64,000 nt of DNA from Bryobacterales bacterium (GTDB lineage: Bacteria > Acidobacteriota > Terriglobia > Bryobacterales > Bryobacteraceae). The notes beneath the pieces were generated by a model. That model searched no databases. It had not been told where the DNA came from and worked only from the letters and a program-made list of their open reading frames with translations. Positions 1 through 6,940 of the stretch are shown piece by piece (the stretch's first letter is position 1; every line of letters starts with the position of its first letter). The position numbers were made by a program, and so were the translations under genes. The DNA is taken from assembly GCA_019261985.1 (NCBI GenBank), contig JAFAQY010000118.1, positions 40,707-104,706 on the forward strand, written 5' to 3'.

Positions 1-117
1 GCCATCCGACTTCGGCAGGGAGTCGTAGAAATGGCCGGAGAGAAGTTATCCCAGAAATCGGCGGACGATATCACCGATCGCCTGCCTCCATGCATGCGCG
101 ATGATGGTGGTATAGCC
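1..117. other. upstream flank of the first gene
   Basis: No complete gene is visible here. A minus-strand frame opens at an ATG at 119 and runs out of the window, but it is too short to judge. The plus strand is open from base 31, but the signal peptide that starts at 118 argues that translation begins there. The stretch may hold the promoter of the first gene; I see no convincing hexamers. Confidence 0.3.
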
Positions 118-2295
118 ATGCGCTGGTTTGTACCCCTCCTCCCGCTATCCTTTTGCATTTCCGCCTTCGCCGTCGAAACCAATACCTGGCAACAGGCTGG
201 AATGGACGACTTCGAAAAAGGCGCCCTCAAGAATCTGTCTTTATCGAGTGAAGGCAAACTTTGCCTCGCCCCGGCGGTGAAAGAAGTCCTCGACGCCTCC
301 GCGGCGTTTCTTTGGGCAGTTGCGCGGGACTCCAAGGGCGACATTTATGTTGGCGGGGGCGGGTTAGGCTCCTCGCAGGTCAAGCTGCTGTCGGTCGATC
401 GCCAAGGGACGATCAAAACGGTTGCTGAATTGGATGGGATTTCCATCCAGGCGATTGCTGTCGACAGCCGTGACCGGGTATATGCCGCTACTTCTCCGGA
501 CGGCAAGATCTATCGCATCGACGGCTCCTCCAAGCCGGAGGTGTTCTACGATCCCAAAGCGAAATACATCTGGGGCCTTGCGTTTGACAAATCGGGAAAT
601 CTCTTCGTAGCGACGGGCGATCAAGGCGAAATTCACAAGGTGAGCCCTTCCGGCTCCGGGTCCGTCTTCTTCCGAACCGAAGAAGCGCACGCCAGGTCTT
701 TGGCGATCGATTCGAAGGGCAACCTGATCGTCGGCACCGACCCGAGCGGGCTGATTATTCGGGTTTCGCCGGCCGGCCAGGGATTCGTTCTCTATCAGGC
801 CCCCAAACGTGAAATCACGGCCGTCGCAGTCGCGCCCGACGATACGATTTATGCCGCCGGGATTGGTAACAAGCAAGCCACTCCACCCCCGGCGTCCACT
901 CAGCTTCCTTCACCCGCGCCGGCAACAGCTTCCGCGCTCGGGGGTGCGATAACGGTCACCGGCGCCCCAGCCCGGCCTGGAGCGCTGCCTCCACCGGCCG
1001 CCGCGCAACAGGCGATTACGGGCGGCTCCGAGATTTACCGTATTCAAAGCGATGGTTATCCGCGCAAGGTCTGGAGCAACGCCCAGGAGCTGGTGTATGC
1101 GCTAGCGTTTGACGGGCAGGGCAAGCCGGTCGTGGGCACCGGAAATCACGGCTATATTTACCGGCTGGATTCCGATTATTCATACACCCGGCTGGTAACG
1201 CTTTCGTCAACGCAAGTCACCGGACTGATGACTGCGCCCGACGGAACTGTTTACGCGCTGACCGGGAACATCGGAAAGATGTTTTCCATCGGTCCACGAA
1301 CGGAAACGTCCGGAACTTTCGAAAGCGACGTGCTCGATGCCGGCGCTTTCACCTACTGGGGCCGCATCACGGCGGATCCGGAACCGCAGGCTGGGCTAAC
1401 CATCGAGACGCGCAGCGGCAATGTAAGCCGTCCTCAGCAAAACTGGAGCGCGTGGGAAAAGCTCAATTCCGGCCGCGTGGCCTCACCTTCGGCGCGCTTC
1501 CTCCAATACCGGCTGACTCTCTCGGGCAGCGCCTGGACAGATGAAATCGCGGTGGCATACCAGATGAAGAACGTCGCGCCCGTAATCGAGGAAATAGAAA
1601 CCACGCCCTTCAACTACAAGTTCCCGGCGCCGGCCACCGCTTCAAACGCCTCTTCCAGCCCGGCAAATTTGACCTTGCCGGCGCTAGGACGCAAGCAACC
1701 GTCCAACTCCGCTTCCAGCGCGTCTAGCGGCGCGAATTCACCCGCGATGAACTGGTCCAAGGGATGGGCCGGCGTACGGTGGCTCGCTAGCGACGATAAC
1801 GGCGATACGCTGCAGTTTAAAGTGGAGATTCGCGGCGTCAATGAGACCGGATGGAAGCTGCTGCGAGACAATATCCGCGAGCATTACTTCAGTTGGGATG
1901 CCACGGCATTTCCGGACGGCAAGTACATTGTTCGCGTAACGGCGTCCGATGCGCCTTCGAACCCTCCAGACCAAGCCCTCACCTCTTCGCGCGAGAGCGA
2001 CTGGTTTGTGATCGATAATACTCCACCGGAGATTACGTGCTGCTCTGTGCTCGGAACCAACGAAATGACCATTCAATTCCGGGCCAAGGATGCCCTCAGC
2101 ACGCTGGGCAAGGCGGAGTACTCGGTGAATGGCGGCGATTGGGTGGTCGTCGAACCGACCACGCGCCTCACGGACTCTACCGAGCACGAATATCGCATCG
2201 CAGTGCCGCGGCCTAACGCCGAAACTACCGTTGCCGTTCGCGTCTCCGACGAGCTTGAAAATCAGTCCGTGGCGAAAACAGTTCTGAAACCCTAG
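118..2295 (+). CDS. secreted beta-propeller (NHL/SMP-30-like) protein with C-terminal Ig-like region
   Basis: The product has 725 residues. ATG 118 is preferred over the upstream ATG 31 because it is followed directly by a signal peptide (MRWFVPLLPLSFCISAFA). Residues about 20-430 contain repeated blades of the type 'IAVDSRDRVYAATSPDGKIY' and 'SLAIDSKGNLIVGTDPSG', typical of NHL, SMP-30 or WD40-like propellers. A Pro/Ala-rich linker interrupts the propeller near residues 255-300. The last 200 residues look like Ig or fibronectin-type modules ('VIDNTPPEIT'). The protein is probably periplasmic or surface exposed; whether it binds a ligand or is an enzyme cannot be told. The next gene starts 21 bases downstream on the same strand, so they may be co-transcribed. 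Confidence 0.75.
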   Translation: MRWFVPLLPLSFCISAFAVETNTWQQAGMDDFEKGALKNLSLSSEGKLCLAPAVKEVLDASAAFLWAVARDSKGDIYVGGGGLGSSQVKLLSVDRQGTIKTVAELDGISIQAIAVDSRDRVYAATSPDGKIYRIDGSSKPEVFYDPKAKYIWGLAFDKSGNLFVATGDQGEIHKVSPSGSGSVFFRTEEAHARSLAIDSKGNLIVGTDPSGLIIRVSPAGQGFVLYQAPKREITAVAVAPDDTIYAAGIGNKQATPPPASTQLPSPAPATASALGGAITVTGAPARPGALPPPAAAQQAITGGSEIYRIQSDGYPRKVWSNAQELVYALAFDGQGKPVVGTGNHGYIYRLDSDYSYTRLVTLSSTQVTGLMTAPDGTVYALTGNIGKMFSIGPRTETSGTFESDVLDAGAFTYWGRITADPEPQAGLTIETRSGNVSRPQQNWSAWEKLNSGRVASPSARFLQYRLTLSGSAWTDEIAVAYQMKNVAPVIEEIETTPFNYKFPAPATASNASSSPANLTLPALGRKQPSNSASSASSGANSPAMNWSKGWAGVRWLASDDNGDTLQFKVEIRGVNETGWKLLRDNIREHYFSWDATAFPDGKYIVRVTASDAPSNPPDQALTSSRESDWFVIDNTPPEITCCSVLGTNEMTIQFRAKDALSTLGKAEYSVNGGDWVVVEPTTRLTDSTEHEYRIAVPRPNAETTVAVRVSDELENQSVAKTVLKP

Positions 2296-2316
2296 GCCGA
2301 GCGCAAGCTTGTCCGA

Positions 2317-3231
2317 ATGAGCATGACGCGCGAACTTCTCCTTTCCCTCTCCCGCCAGGCCTGGGTTCGGAGATGGATGGAGACTTCGCCGGTCTTCCGG
2401 AAATTTACGCACCGCTTCGTCGCGGGCGAGACCTTGGAAGACGAGCTAAAGGTTTGCGCCCGGCTGGCTAACGCCGGCTACCTTTCCTCCGTCGATCACT
2501 TGGGTGAAAACGTAACTTCGGTTGAGGAAGGCGGCGCGGCCCGCGACGCCTACATGCAGGCGCTGGATCAGATCTCCGCGCGAGGCCTTCCAGCGACAAT
2601 TTCGCTAAAGCTAACCCAAATGGGGCTCGATTTTTCGGAAGAGTCTTGCCTGGAAAATGTCCGCGCGCTCGCGCGCCGGGCCAGCGCGGCCGGAACGCGG
2701 GTAGAGATCGACATGGAATCCACGGCCTACACCGATCGAACGTTGAAAATCGTCGAGCAAGTCGCTGAGGAGTGCGGTTGCGTGCGGGCTGTAATCCAGG
2801 CCTATCTGTTCCGTAGCGCGGACGATATCAAATTCCTGAACAGTCTTCATATTCCCGTGCGGCTGTGCAAGGGAGCTTACCTTGAGCCGCACACGGCAGC
2901 GTTCGCCGCAAAGGCCGACGTGGACCGGACGTATCTCACGTTGATGAAGATGTTGCTCGATAACGGGACCTATCCTGCCCTGGCAACGCATGACGAGCGG
3001 ATTCAGGGAGAAGCGCTCCGCTACGCTCGAGAGCGCGGGCTGCCTAAGGACCGGTTCGAATTTCAAATGCTGTATGGCATCCGCCGCGACTTACAGAAGC
3101 GTCTCGTGGATCAGGGCTACCGAGTGCGGCTGTATGTGCCGTATGGAACGGCTTGGTATGCCTATTTCATGCGCCGGCTCGCCGAGCGCCCGGCGAACCT
3201 GCTATTCCTGATTCGCAACATTTTCCGCTGA
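2317..3231 (+). CDS. proline dehydrogenase (monofunctional PRODH)
   Basis: This 304-residue protein should oxidise L-proline to pyrroline-5-carboxylate with FAD and pass electrons to quinones. It has the PRODH barrel signatures: 'RLCKGAYLEP' around residue 190, 'ATHDERIQ' around 225, 'FEFQMLYGIRRDLQ' around 247 and 'LYVPYGTAWYAYFMRRLAER' near the C-terminus, which contains the Tyr/Arg residues that bind substrate carboxylate. Length fits the one-domain enzymes of Gram-positive bacteria and acidobacteria rather than PutA fusions. No P5C dehydrogenase gene is in the window. A second ATG two codons downstream (2323) is an alternative start. Its 3' end overlaps the convergent ribBA by 30 bases. 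Confidence 0.9.
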   Translation: MSMTRELLLSLSRQAWVRRWMETSPVFRKFTHRFVAGETLEDELKVCARLANAGYLSSVDHLGENVTSVEEGGAARDAYMQALDQISARGLPATISLKLTQMGLDFSEESCLENVRALARRASAAGTRVEIDMESTAYTDRTLKIVEQVAEECGCVRAVIQAYLFRSADDIKFLNSLHIPVRLCKGAYLEPHTAAFAAKADVDRTYLTLMKMLLDNGTYPALATHDERIQGEALRYARERGLPKDRFEFQMLYGIRRDLQKRLVDQGYRVRLYVPYGTAWYAYFMRRLAERPANLLFLIRNIFR

Positions 3232-4314
3232 AGATGTCATTGAACTTGTAAGCGGCGTTGAGCCGGTGATCTCGATTCCGAATGCATCCAGCCCCACGAC
3301 TTTGCGCGGATGATTGGTCAGCAGGCGAATCGTGGTGAGGCCGAGATCCGCGAGAATCTGCGCGCCAATTCCGCTTTCCTGAATCGGCCGCTGGTCGCTG
3401 CGCGGCGAGTGTTTCCGCTCGCCCATTCCGGTTTCGTGCAAATAGACCAAGACGCCCGAACCCTCCTGGGCGATTTGTTCCAGCGATGCTTCGAGCGCGG
3501 TATGGCAATCGCACTCGGTCGAGCCGAAGACATCCCCGGCCACGCAGCGGGCATGCATCCGCACCAGCACGTTTTCCTTACCCGCGATTTCTCCCCGCAC
3601 CAGCGCCATGTGCTGCTCGCCATCGATGGTGCTAACGAAGGTGATGGTTTTGAAATCGCCGAATTCAGTGCGGACGCAGCCTTCGCCGCGGCGCTCCAGG
3701 AAACGCTCCGTGCGGTGACGGTAGCGTATCAGGGTCGCTACAGAAATCATCTTCAGGCCGTGTTTTTCGCAAAATTTCGCAAGCTGCGGGACACGCGCCA
3801 TCGTGCCGTCTTCGTTCATGATTTCGCAGATCACGCCGCCGGGTTGCAATTTCGCCAGCCCCGTCAGATCCACCGCGGCTTCGGTCTGCCCGGCCCTCAC
3901 CAAAACACCGCCCTCGCGCGCGCGCAACGGAAACACGTGCCCGGGGCGGGCAAGGTCGCGCGGCCGGCAATTCGAGCGCATCGCGGTACGGATGGTGTGC
4001 GCGCGGTCGGCGGCGGAAATGCCCGTGGTGACACCTTCGGCAGCATCGATCGATTCGCAGAAAGCAGTTCCGAAGCGGGATGTGTTCATCGGCGAAACCA
4101 GCGGCAAATGAAGGGCATCGCAGCGCTCCGGCGCGAGCGCGAGGCAGATCAGCCCTCGCCCGTGCAACGCCATGAAATTGATCGCCTCGGGCGTGACGAA
4201 TTCGGCGGCCATGGTGAGATCGCCTTCATTCTCCCGGTCCTCGTCGTCGACCACGATGAGCATGTGCCCGGCGCGGATCTCTTCAATGGCCTCTGGAATC
4301 GTGGCAAATGGCAT
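3202..4314 (-). CDS. ribBA: RibBA: DHBP synthase fused to a shortened GTP cyclohydrolase II domain
   Basis: The product has 370 residues. Residues 1-200 are 3,4-dihydroxy-2-butanone 4-phosphate synthase (riboflavin pathway) with the acidic motif '[11 protein letters not shown]' and the '[10 protein letters not shown]' motif. Residues 205-350 resemble GTP cyclohydrolase II: the three zinc cysteines are kept ('[15 protein letters not shown]') and so is '[14 protein letters not shown]'. The segment after '[10 protein letters not shown]' is odd: the roughly 25-residue GTP-binding helix region of E. coli RibA (around residues 97-123) is missing and replaced by a few residues before 'SDQR', which may align with the catalytic Asp126/Arg128 of RibA. 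DHBP synthase activity looks secure; cyclohydrolase activity is doubtful. No FMN riboswitch is visible upstream because another gene lies only 3 bases away. Confidence 0.88.
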   Translation of the reverse strand: MPFATIPEAIEEIRAGHMLIVVDDEDRENEGDLTMAAEFVTPEAINFMALHGRGLICLALAPERCDALHLPLVSPMNTSRFGTAFCESIDAAEGVTTGISAADRAHTIRTAMRSNCRPRDLARPGHVFPLRAREGGVLVRAGQTEAAVDLTGLAKLQPGGVICEIMNEDGTMARVPQLAKFCEKHGLKMISVATLIRYRHRTERFLERRGEGCVRTEFGDFKTITFVSTIDGEQHMALVRGEIAGKENVLVRMHARCVAGDVFGSTECDCHTALEASLEQIAQEGSGVLVYLHETGMGERKHSPRSDQRPIQESGIGAQILADLGLTTIRLLTNHPRKVVGLDAFGIEITGSTPLTSSMTSSAENVANQE

Positions 4315-4317
4315 AGG

Positions 4318-4824
4318 TTATCTTTCGGACGGAAAATCCGCGAATAGCTCGTTCAAGCGAAGCACCAGCTCGCCCGTATTCAGCGCCCCTCCGCGATCGA
4401 TGTGCACCGGCTCTCCGCCTTTGTGGTACTCCCAAGCCGTTCTCTTTTCGGGATCGATCACCCAGCAGTAGGGCACGCCCCAGTTGTGATAATCCTCGCA
4501 TTTCGCGAATGTGCTGCCTAGGCGGTCTTCGGGGAAAAGAATTTCGATGCACAACAAGACTGGCCTAGCTGGGTAGGGTAGCTCGATCTCGCGCGCAACT
4601 GCGACGTCGGGCACCAGGAATTTCTCCGACCGGACTCGCAAGGTCAGTTCCGAGAGGGGATATACGCCCTGGCTTCGCATTAGCGGACAAATCGTGACTT
4701 GCGTCAAAGCATGGAGTGTGGTGGCCATTGGTTTCGGGTACAGCACTCCGTCGATATACTCGCAGTTCGGCTTCCCCGTCCGGCGGAGATACTCCTCAAC
4801 GGAAACAAGCGTGGTGGTACTCAT
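4318..4824 (-). CDS. Uma2 family (DUF820) endonuclease-like protein
   Basis: This 168-residue protein matches the Uma2/DUF820 fold, a PD-(D/E)XK-like family that is abundant in cyanobacteria and also common in acidobacteria. Seen motifs are '[20 protein letters not shown]' at residues 8-27, '[11 protein letters not shown]' near 70, '[14 protein letters not shown]' near 88-101 and '[18 protein letters not shown]' near 112-129; the Asp, Glu and Lys/Arg of these blocks form the putative active site. Its biological role is not known. It ends 3 bases before the ribBA start on the same strand, so the two are probably co-transcribed from a promoter upstream of 4824, although no functional link is evident. 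Confidence 0.8.
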   Translation of the reverse strand: MSTTTLVSVEEYLRRTGKPNCEYIDGVLYPKPMATTLHALTQVTICPLMRSQGVYPLSELTLRVRSEKFLVPDVAVAREIELPYPARPVLLCIEILFPEDRLGSTFAKCEDYHNWGVPYCWVIDPEKRTAWEYHKGGEPVHIDRGGALNTGELVLRLNELFADFPSER

Positions 4825-4863
4825 AATTTTGTTGCCTACATTCTACCTATACCGCATGTCCGC

Positions 4864-5005
4864 AAAAGCGGACAGCTTTTGACGAAAGCGGACAGTGGGG
4901 CAGGTTGCCCAACCTGCGGCGGGTTGCTAACCCGCCTGTGCGCGTCTTTAACTAAAGCGGCCCAGCGCGATTGGCAATCGCGCGCAGGATCGCATCCTGC
5001 CCCAC
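4864..5005. repeat. dispersed multi-hairpin repeat, copy 1 (full)
   Basis: Bases 4895-5005 begin with gtggggcagg and end with the inverted form cctgccccac. Between them are a series of perfect short hairpins: caggttgcccaacctg, gcgggttgctaacccgc, gcgcgattggcaatcgcgc and gcaggatcgcatcctgc. Just upstream, aaagcggacag occurs twice (about 4865 and 4885). Similar copies occur at about 6952, 14969, 35359, 41871, 54391, 56898 and 60785. This copy fills the space between the divergent Uma2 and TolC-like genes. Confidence 0.85.
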
Positions 5006-5044
5006 CCGGTTTACTGGAACTGAAATTGCGCATCCCCGCTAGTT

Positions 5045-6940
5045 ATGAATCGAATCCTTGTGACGATCGCCATACTGTCAGTGATATCTCAGGCGGCGGA
5101 AATCTCCGTCCAAGAGCCGCCCCCCAGGCGCCTGGTTGGGCCTCTCCTTCGCCCGTTTCACATCGAGCGGCGGAACGTCGGGCCGGCCCAACTGACCGAT
5201 TCCCCGCGCCTCGAACAGCTCATCCGCGGCGGCAACCTGTACCTCTCGGTCCGCGATGTCATCGCGCTGGCGCTCGAAAACAATATCGATATCGCCATTC
5301 AGCGGTACGGACCATTCTTGCAGCAGGAAGTGTTGCGGCGAGCCGAGGGGGGCGCTCCGTTGCGCAATGTGGGCGTCAACATCCTGCCCGGGCCGCAAAG
5401 TGTCAGCCTTGCCGGCGTAAGCGTCAACGCCGTCGGATTATCCGACACCGGCGCCATCAGTTCCGGCGCGGGCATCGTTACTTCCATCGGAACCCCACCC
5501 CCGTCTCTCGATCCCAACCTCTTCGCAGGTGTCAGTTTCGCGCATCAGACCACGCCGTTATCGGTCACCGCTCTCAGCCTGGTTCCGGCGCTGATTACCA
5601 ACACGCAAGCTTTCCAGATTTCCTACGCGCAGTCGTTCGTTACGGGCACATTGGCGCAATTGAATTTTTACGGCTCGCACACTTCGCTCAACAGCCCGGC
5701 GAACGTCCTCAATCCCTTTACCCAGGGCACGCTGGAGCTATACGTAAACCAAAACCTGCTGCAGGGCTGGGGCGCGGCGGTCAACAACCGCTACATTCGG
5801 GTTGCGAAGAACAATCTCAAGGTCACCGACCTGCAATTTCAGCAGCAGGTAGTCACTACGGTGTCCGCGGTCCTGAATCTGTATTGGGACCTGGTGAGTT
5901 TCAATGACGACGTCCGCATCAAACAGGACGCTCTGGAAACGGCGCAAAAGCTTTTCGAAGACAATCAGAAGCAAGCGGAACTCGGCACTCTTCCGGGCAT
6001 CGAAGTGACCCGCGCCGCGGCGCAGGTCTCGGCCAGTAAGGAAGACCTCCTGATCGCACAAACCAACGTCGCGCAGCAAGAGATCGTCCTAAAGAACGCC
6101 CTCAGCCGGACAGGCATCGCAAGCGCGCGGATGGATGAGGTCCACATCGTCACACTGGACACAATCATGGTTCCGGAGAAAGAGGACGACTTGCGGCCCA
6201 CCCCCGAACTAGTCGACTACGCGCTGGCTCACCGGCCCGAAATCGAGAAAACTAAGATTAACCTGGAAAGCAGCAAAATCGGAGCCATCGGCACGAAAAA
6301 TGCGCTGCTGCCGAATCTTTCCGCATTTGTCGACGTGTCGAATAACGGTCTGACAGGCGCCGCGAACGCGCTCAACATCATCCCCGGAAATGTTCCCGAC
6401 CCCGCCATCGTCGGCGGCTTCGGAACCCTGCTCGGTCAGATCTTTCAACGGCATTATCCCAACTATTCCGCCGGATTCTCGCTCAGCATTCCATTCCGTA
6501 ACCGCGCCCCGCAGGCGGACTACGTCGCCGACCAGCTCCAATTGCGGCAGAACGAATTGCAGCTCCAGCGCGCGATGAGTCAGGTGCGCGTGGAGGTGAG
6601 AAATGTCGTCATCGGGTTGCAGCAGGCTCGAGCGCGTTATGAAACGGCCGTGGCCACAAGAGTGCTCGCCGAGCAAACTCTGGAGGCCGAGCAGAACCGG
6701 TTTAAATTCGGCGAGTCCACTCCGGCGGCAGTGATTCAGGCGCAGCGGGATCTCGCGGGATTTCAGAGCAGCGAAGTGCAAGCGATGGCGAACTACACGC
6801 ACGCGAAGATTGCATTCGATCAGGCAATCGGGCGAACGCTTGAAGTAAACGGAATTTCTGTAGCGGAGGCACAGGCAGGCCAGGTTGCGCGGCCGTCCGC
6901 GATCCCGCCGGCAGTACAGGATGGGAGGACGAAGCAATGA
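5045..6940 (+). CDS. TolC-family outer membrane protein, first of a tandem pair
   Basis: The 631-residue product starts with a signal peptide (MNRILVTIAILSVISQA). It carries the two outer-membrane efflux protein repeats: 'VRDVIALALENNIDIAIQRY' near residues 68-87, a coiled-coil region around 240-370 ('VLNLYWDLVSFNDDVRIKQD'), and the second helical repeat around 480-610 ('LRQNELQLQRAMSQVRVEVR'). A Gly/Ser/Thr-rich stretch at about 105-220 is an insert relative to E. coli TolC. It should form a trimeric exit duct in the outer membrane. No membrane fusion protein or inner-membrane pump is next to it. The stop codon overlaps the start of the next gene as ATGA. Confidence 0.88.
   Translation: MNRILVTIAILSVISQAAEISVQEPPPRRLVGPLLRPFHIERRNVGPAQLTDSPRLEQLIRGGNLYLSVRDVIALALENNIDIAIQRYGPFLQQEVLRRAEGGAPLRNVGVNILPGPQSVSLAGVSVNAVGLSDTGAISSGAGIVTSIGTPPPSLDPNLFAGVSFAHQTTPLSVTALSLVPALITNTQAFQISYAQSFVTGTLAQLNFYGSHTSLNSPANVLNPFTQGTLELYVNQNLLQGWGAAVNNRYIRVAKNNLKVTDLQFQQQVVTTVSAVLNLYWDLVSFNDDVRIKQDALETAQKLFEDNQKQAELGTLPGIEVTRAAAQVSASKEDLLIAQTNVAQQEIVLKNALSRTGIASARMDEVHIVTLDTIMVPEKEDDLRPTPELVDYALAHRPEIEKTKINLESSKIGAIGTKNALLPNLSAFVDVSNNGLTGAANALNIIPGNVPDPAIVGGFGTLLGQIFQRHYPNYSAGFSLSIPFRNRAPQADYVADQLQLRQNELQLQRAMSQVRVEVRNVVIGLQQARARYETAVATRVLAEQTLEAEQNRFKFGESTPAAVIQAQRDLAGFQSSEVQAMANYTHAKIAFDQAIGRTLEVNGISVAEAQAGQVARPSAIPPAVQDGRTKQ
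6923..6929 (+). promoter_or_regulatory. ribosome binding site deciding the start of the second TolC-like gene
   Basis: The purine-rich gggagga lies 7 bases before ATG 6937, inside the end of the upstream gene. ATG 6937 overlaps the upstream TGA (ATGA). This supports initiation before the hairpin repeat, so that the repeat is translated. Confidence 0.7.

Noticed and set aside
3310..4347. Long plus-strand frame of 345 codons opposite ribBA
   Set aside because: It lies fully antisense to a gene with clear conserved motifs; such shadows are usual in GC-rich DNA. Its product is His/Arg-rich without family features.
4315..4824. FMN riboswitch upstream of ribBA
   Set aside because: Only 3 bases separate ribBA from the upstream coding gene and no conserved RFN element is visible.
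4318..4824. Uma2-like gene as part of a mobile or defence element
   Set aside because: No transposase or end repeats around it, and Uma2-type genes are frequent single genes; only the family call is kept.
4895..5005. CRISPR array
   Set aside because: The repeated units are hairpins of varying stem sequence with no constant repeat/spacer pattern and no cas genes nearby.
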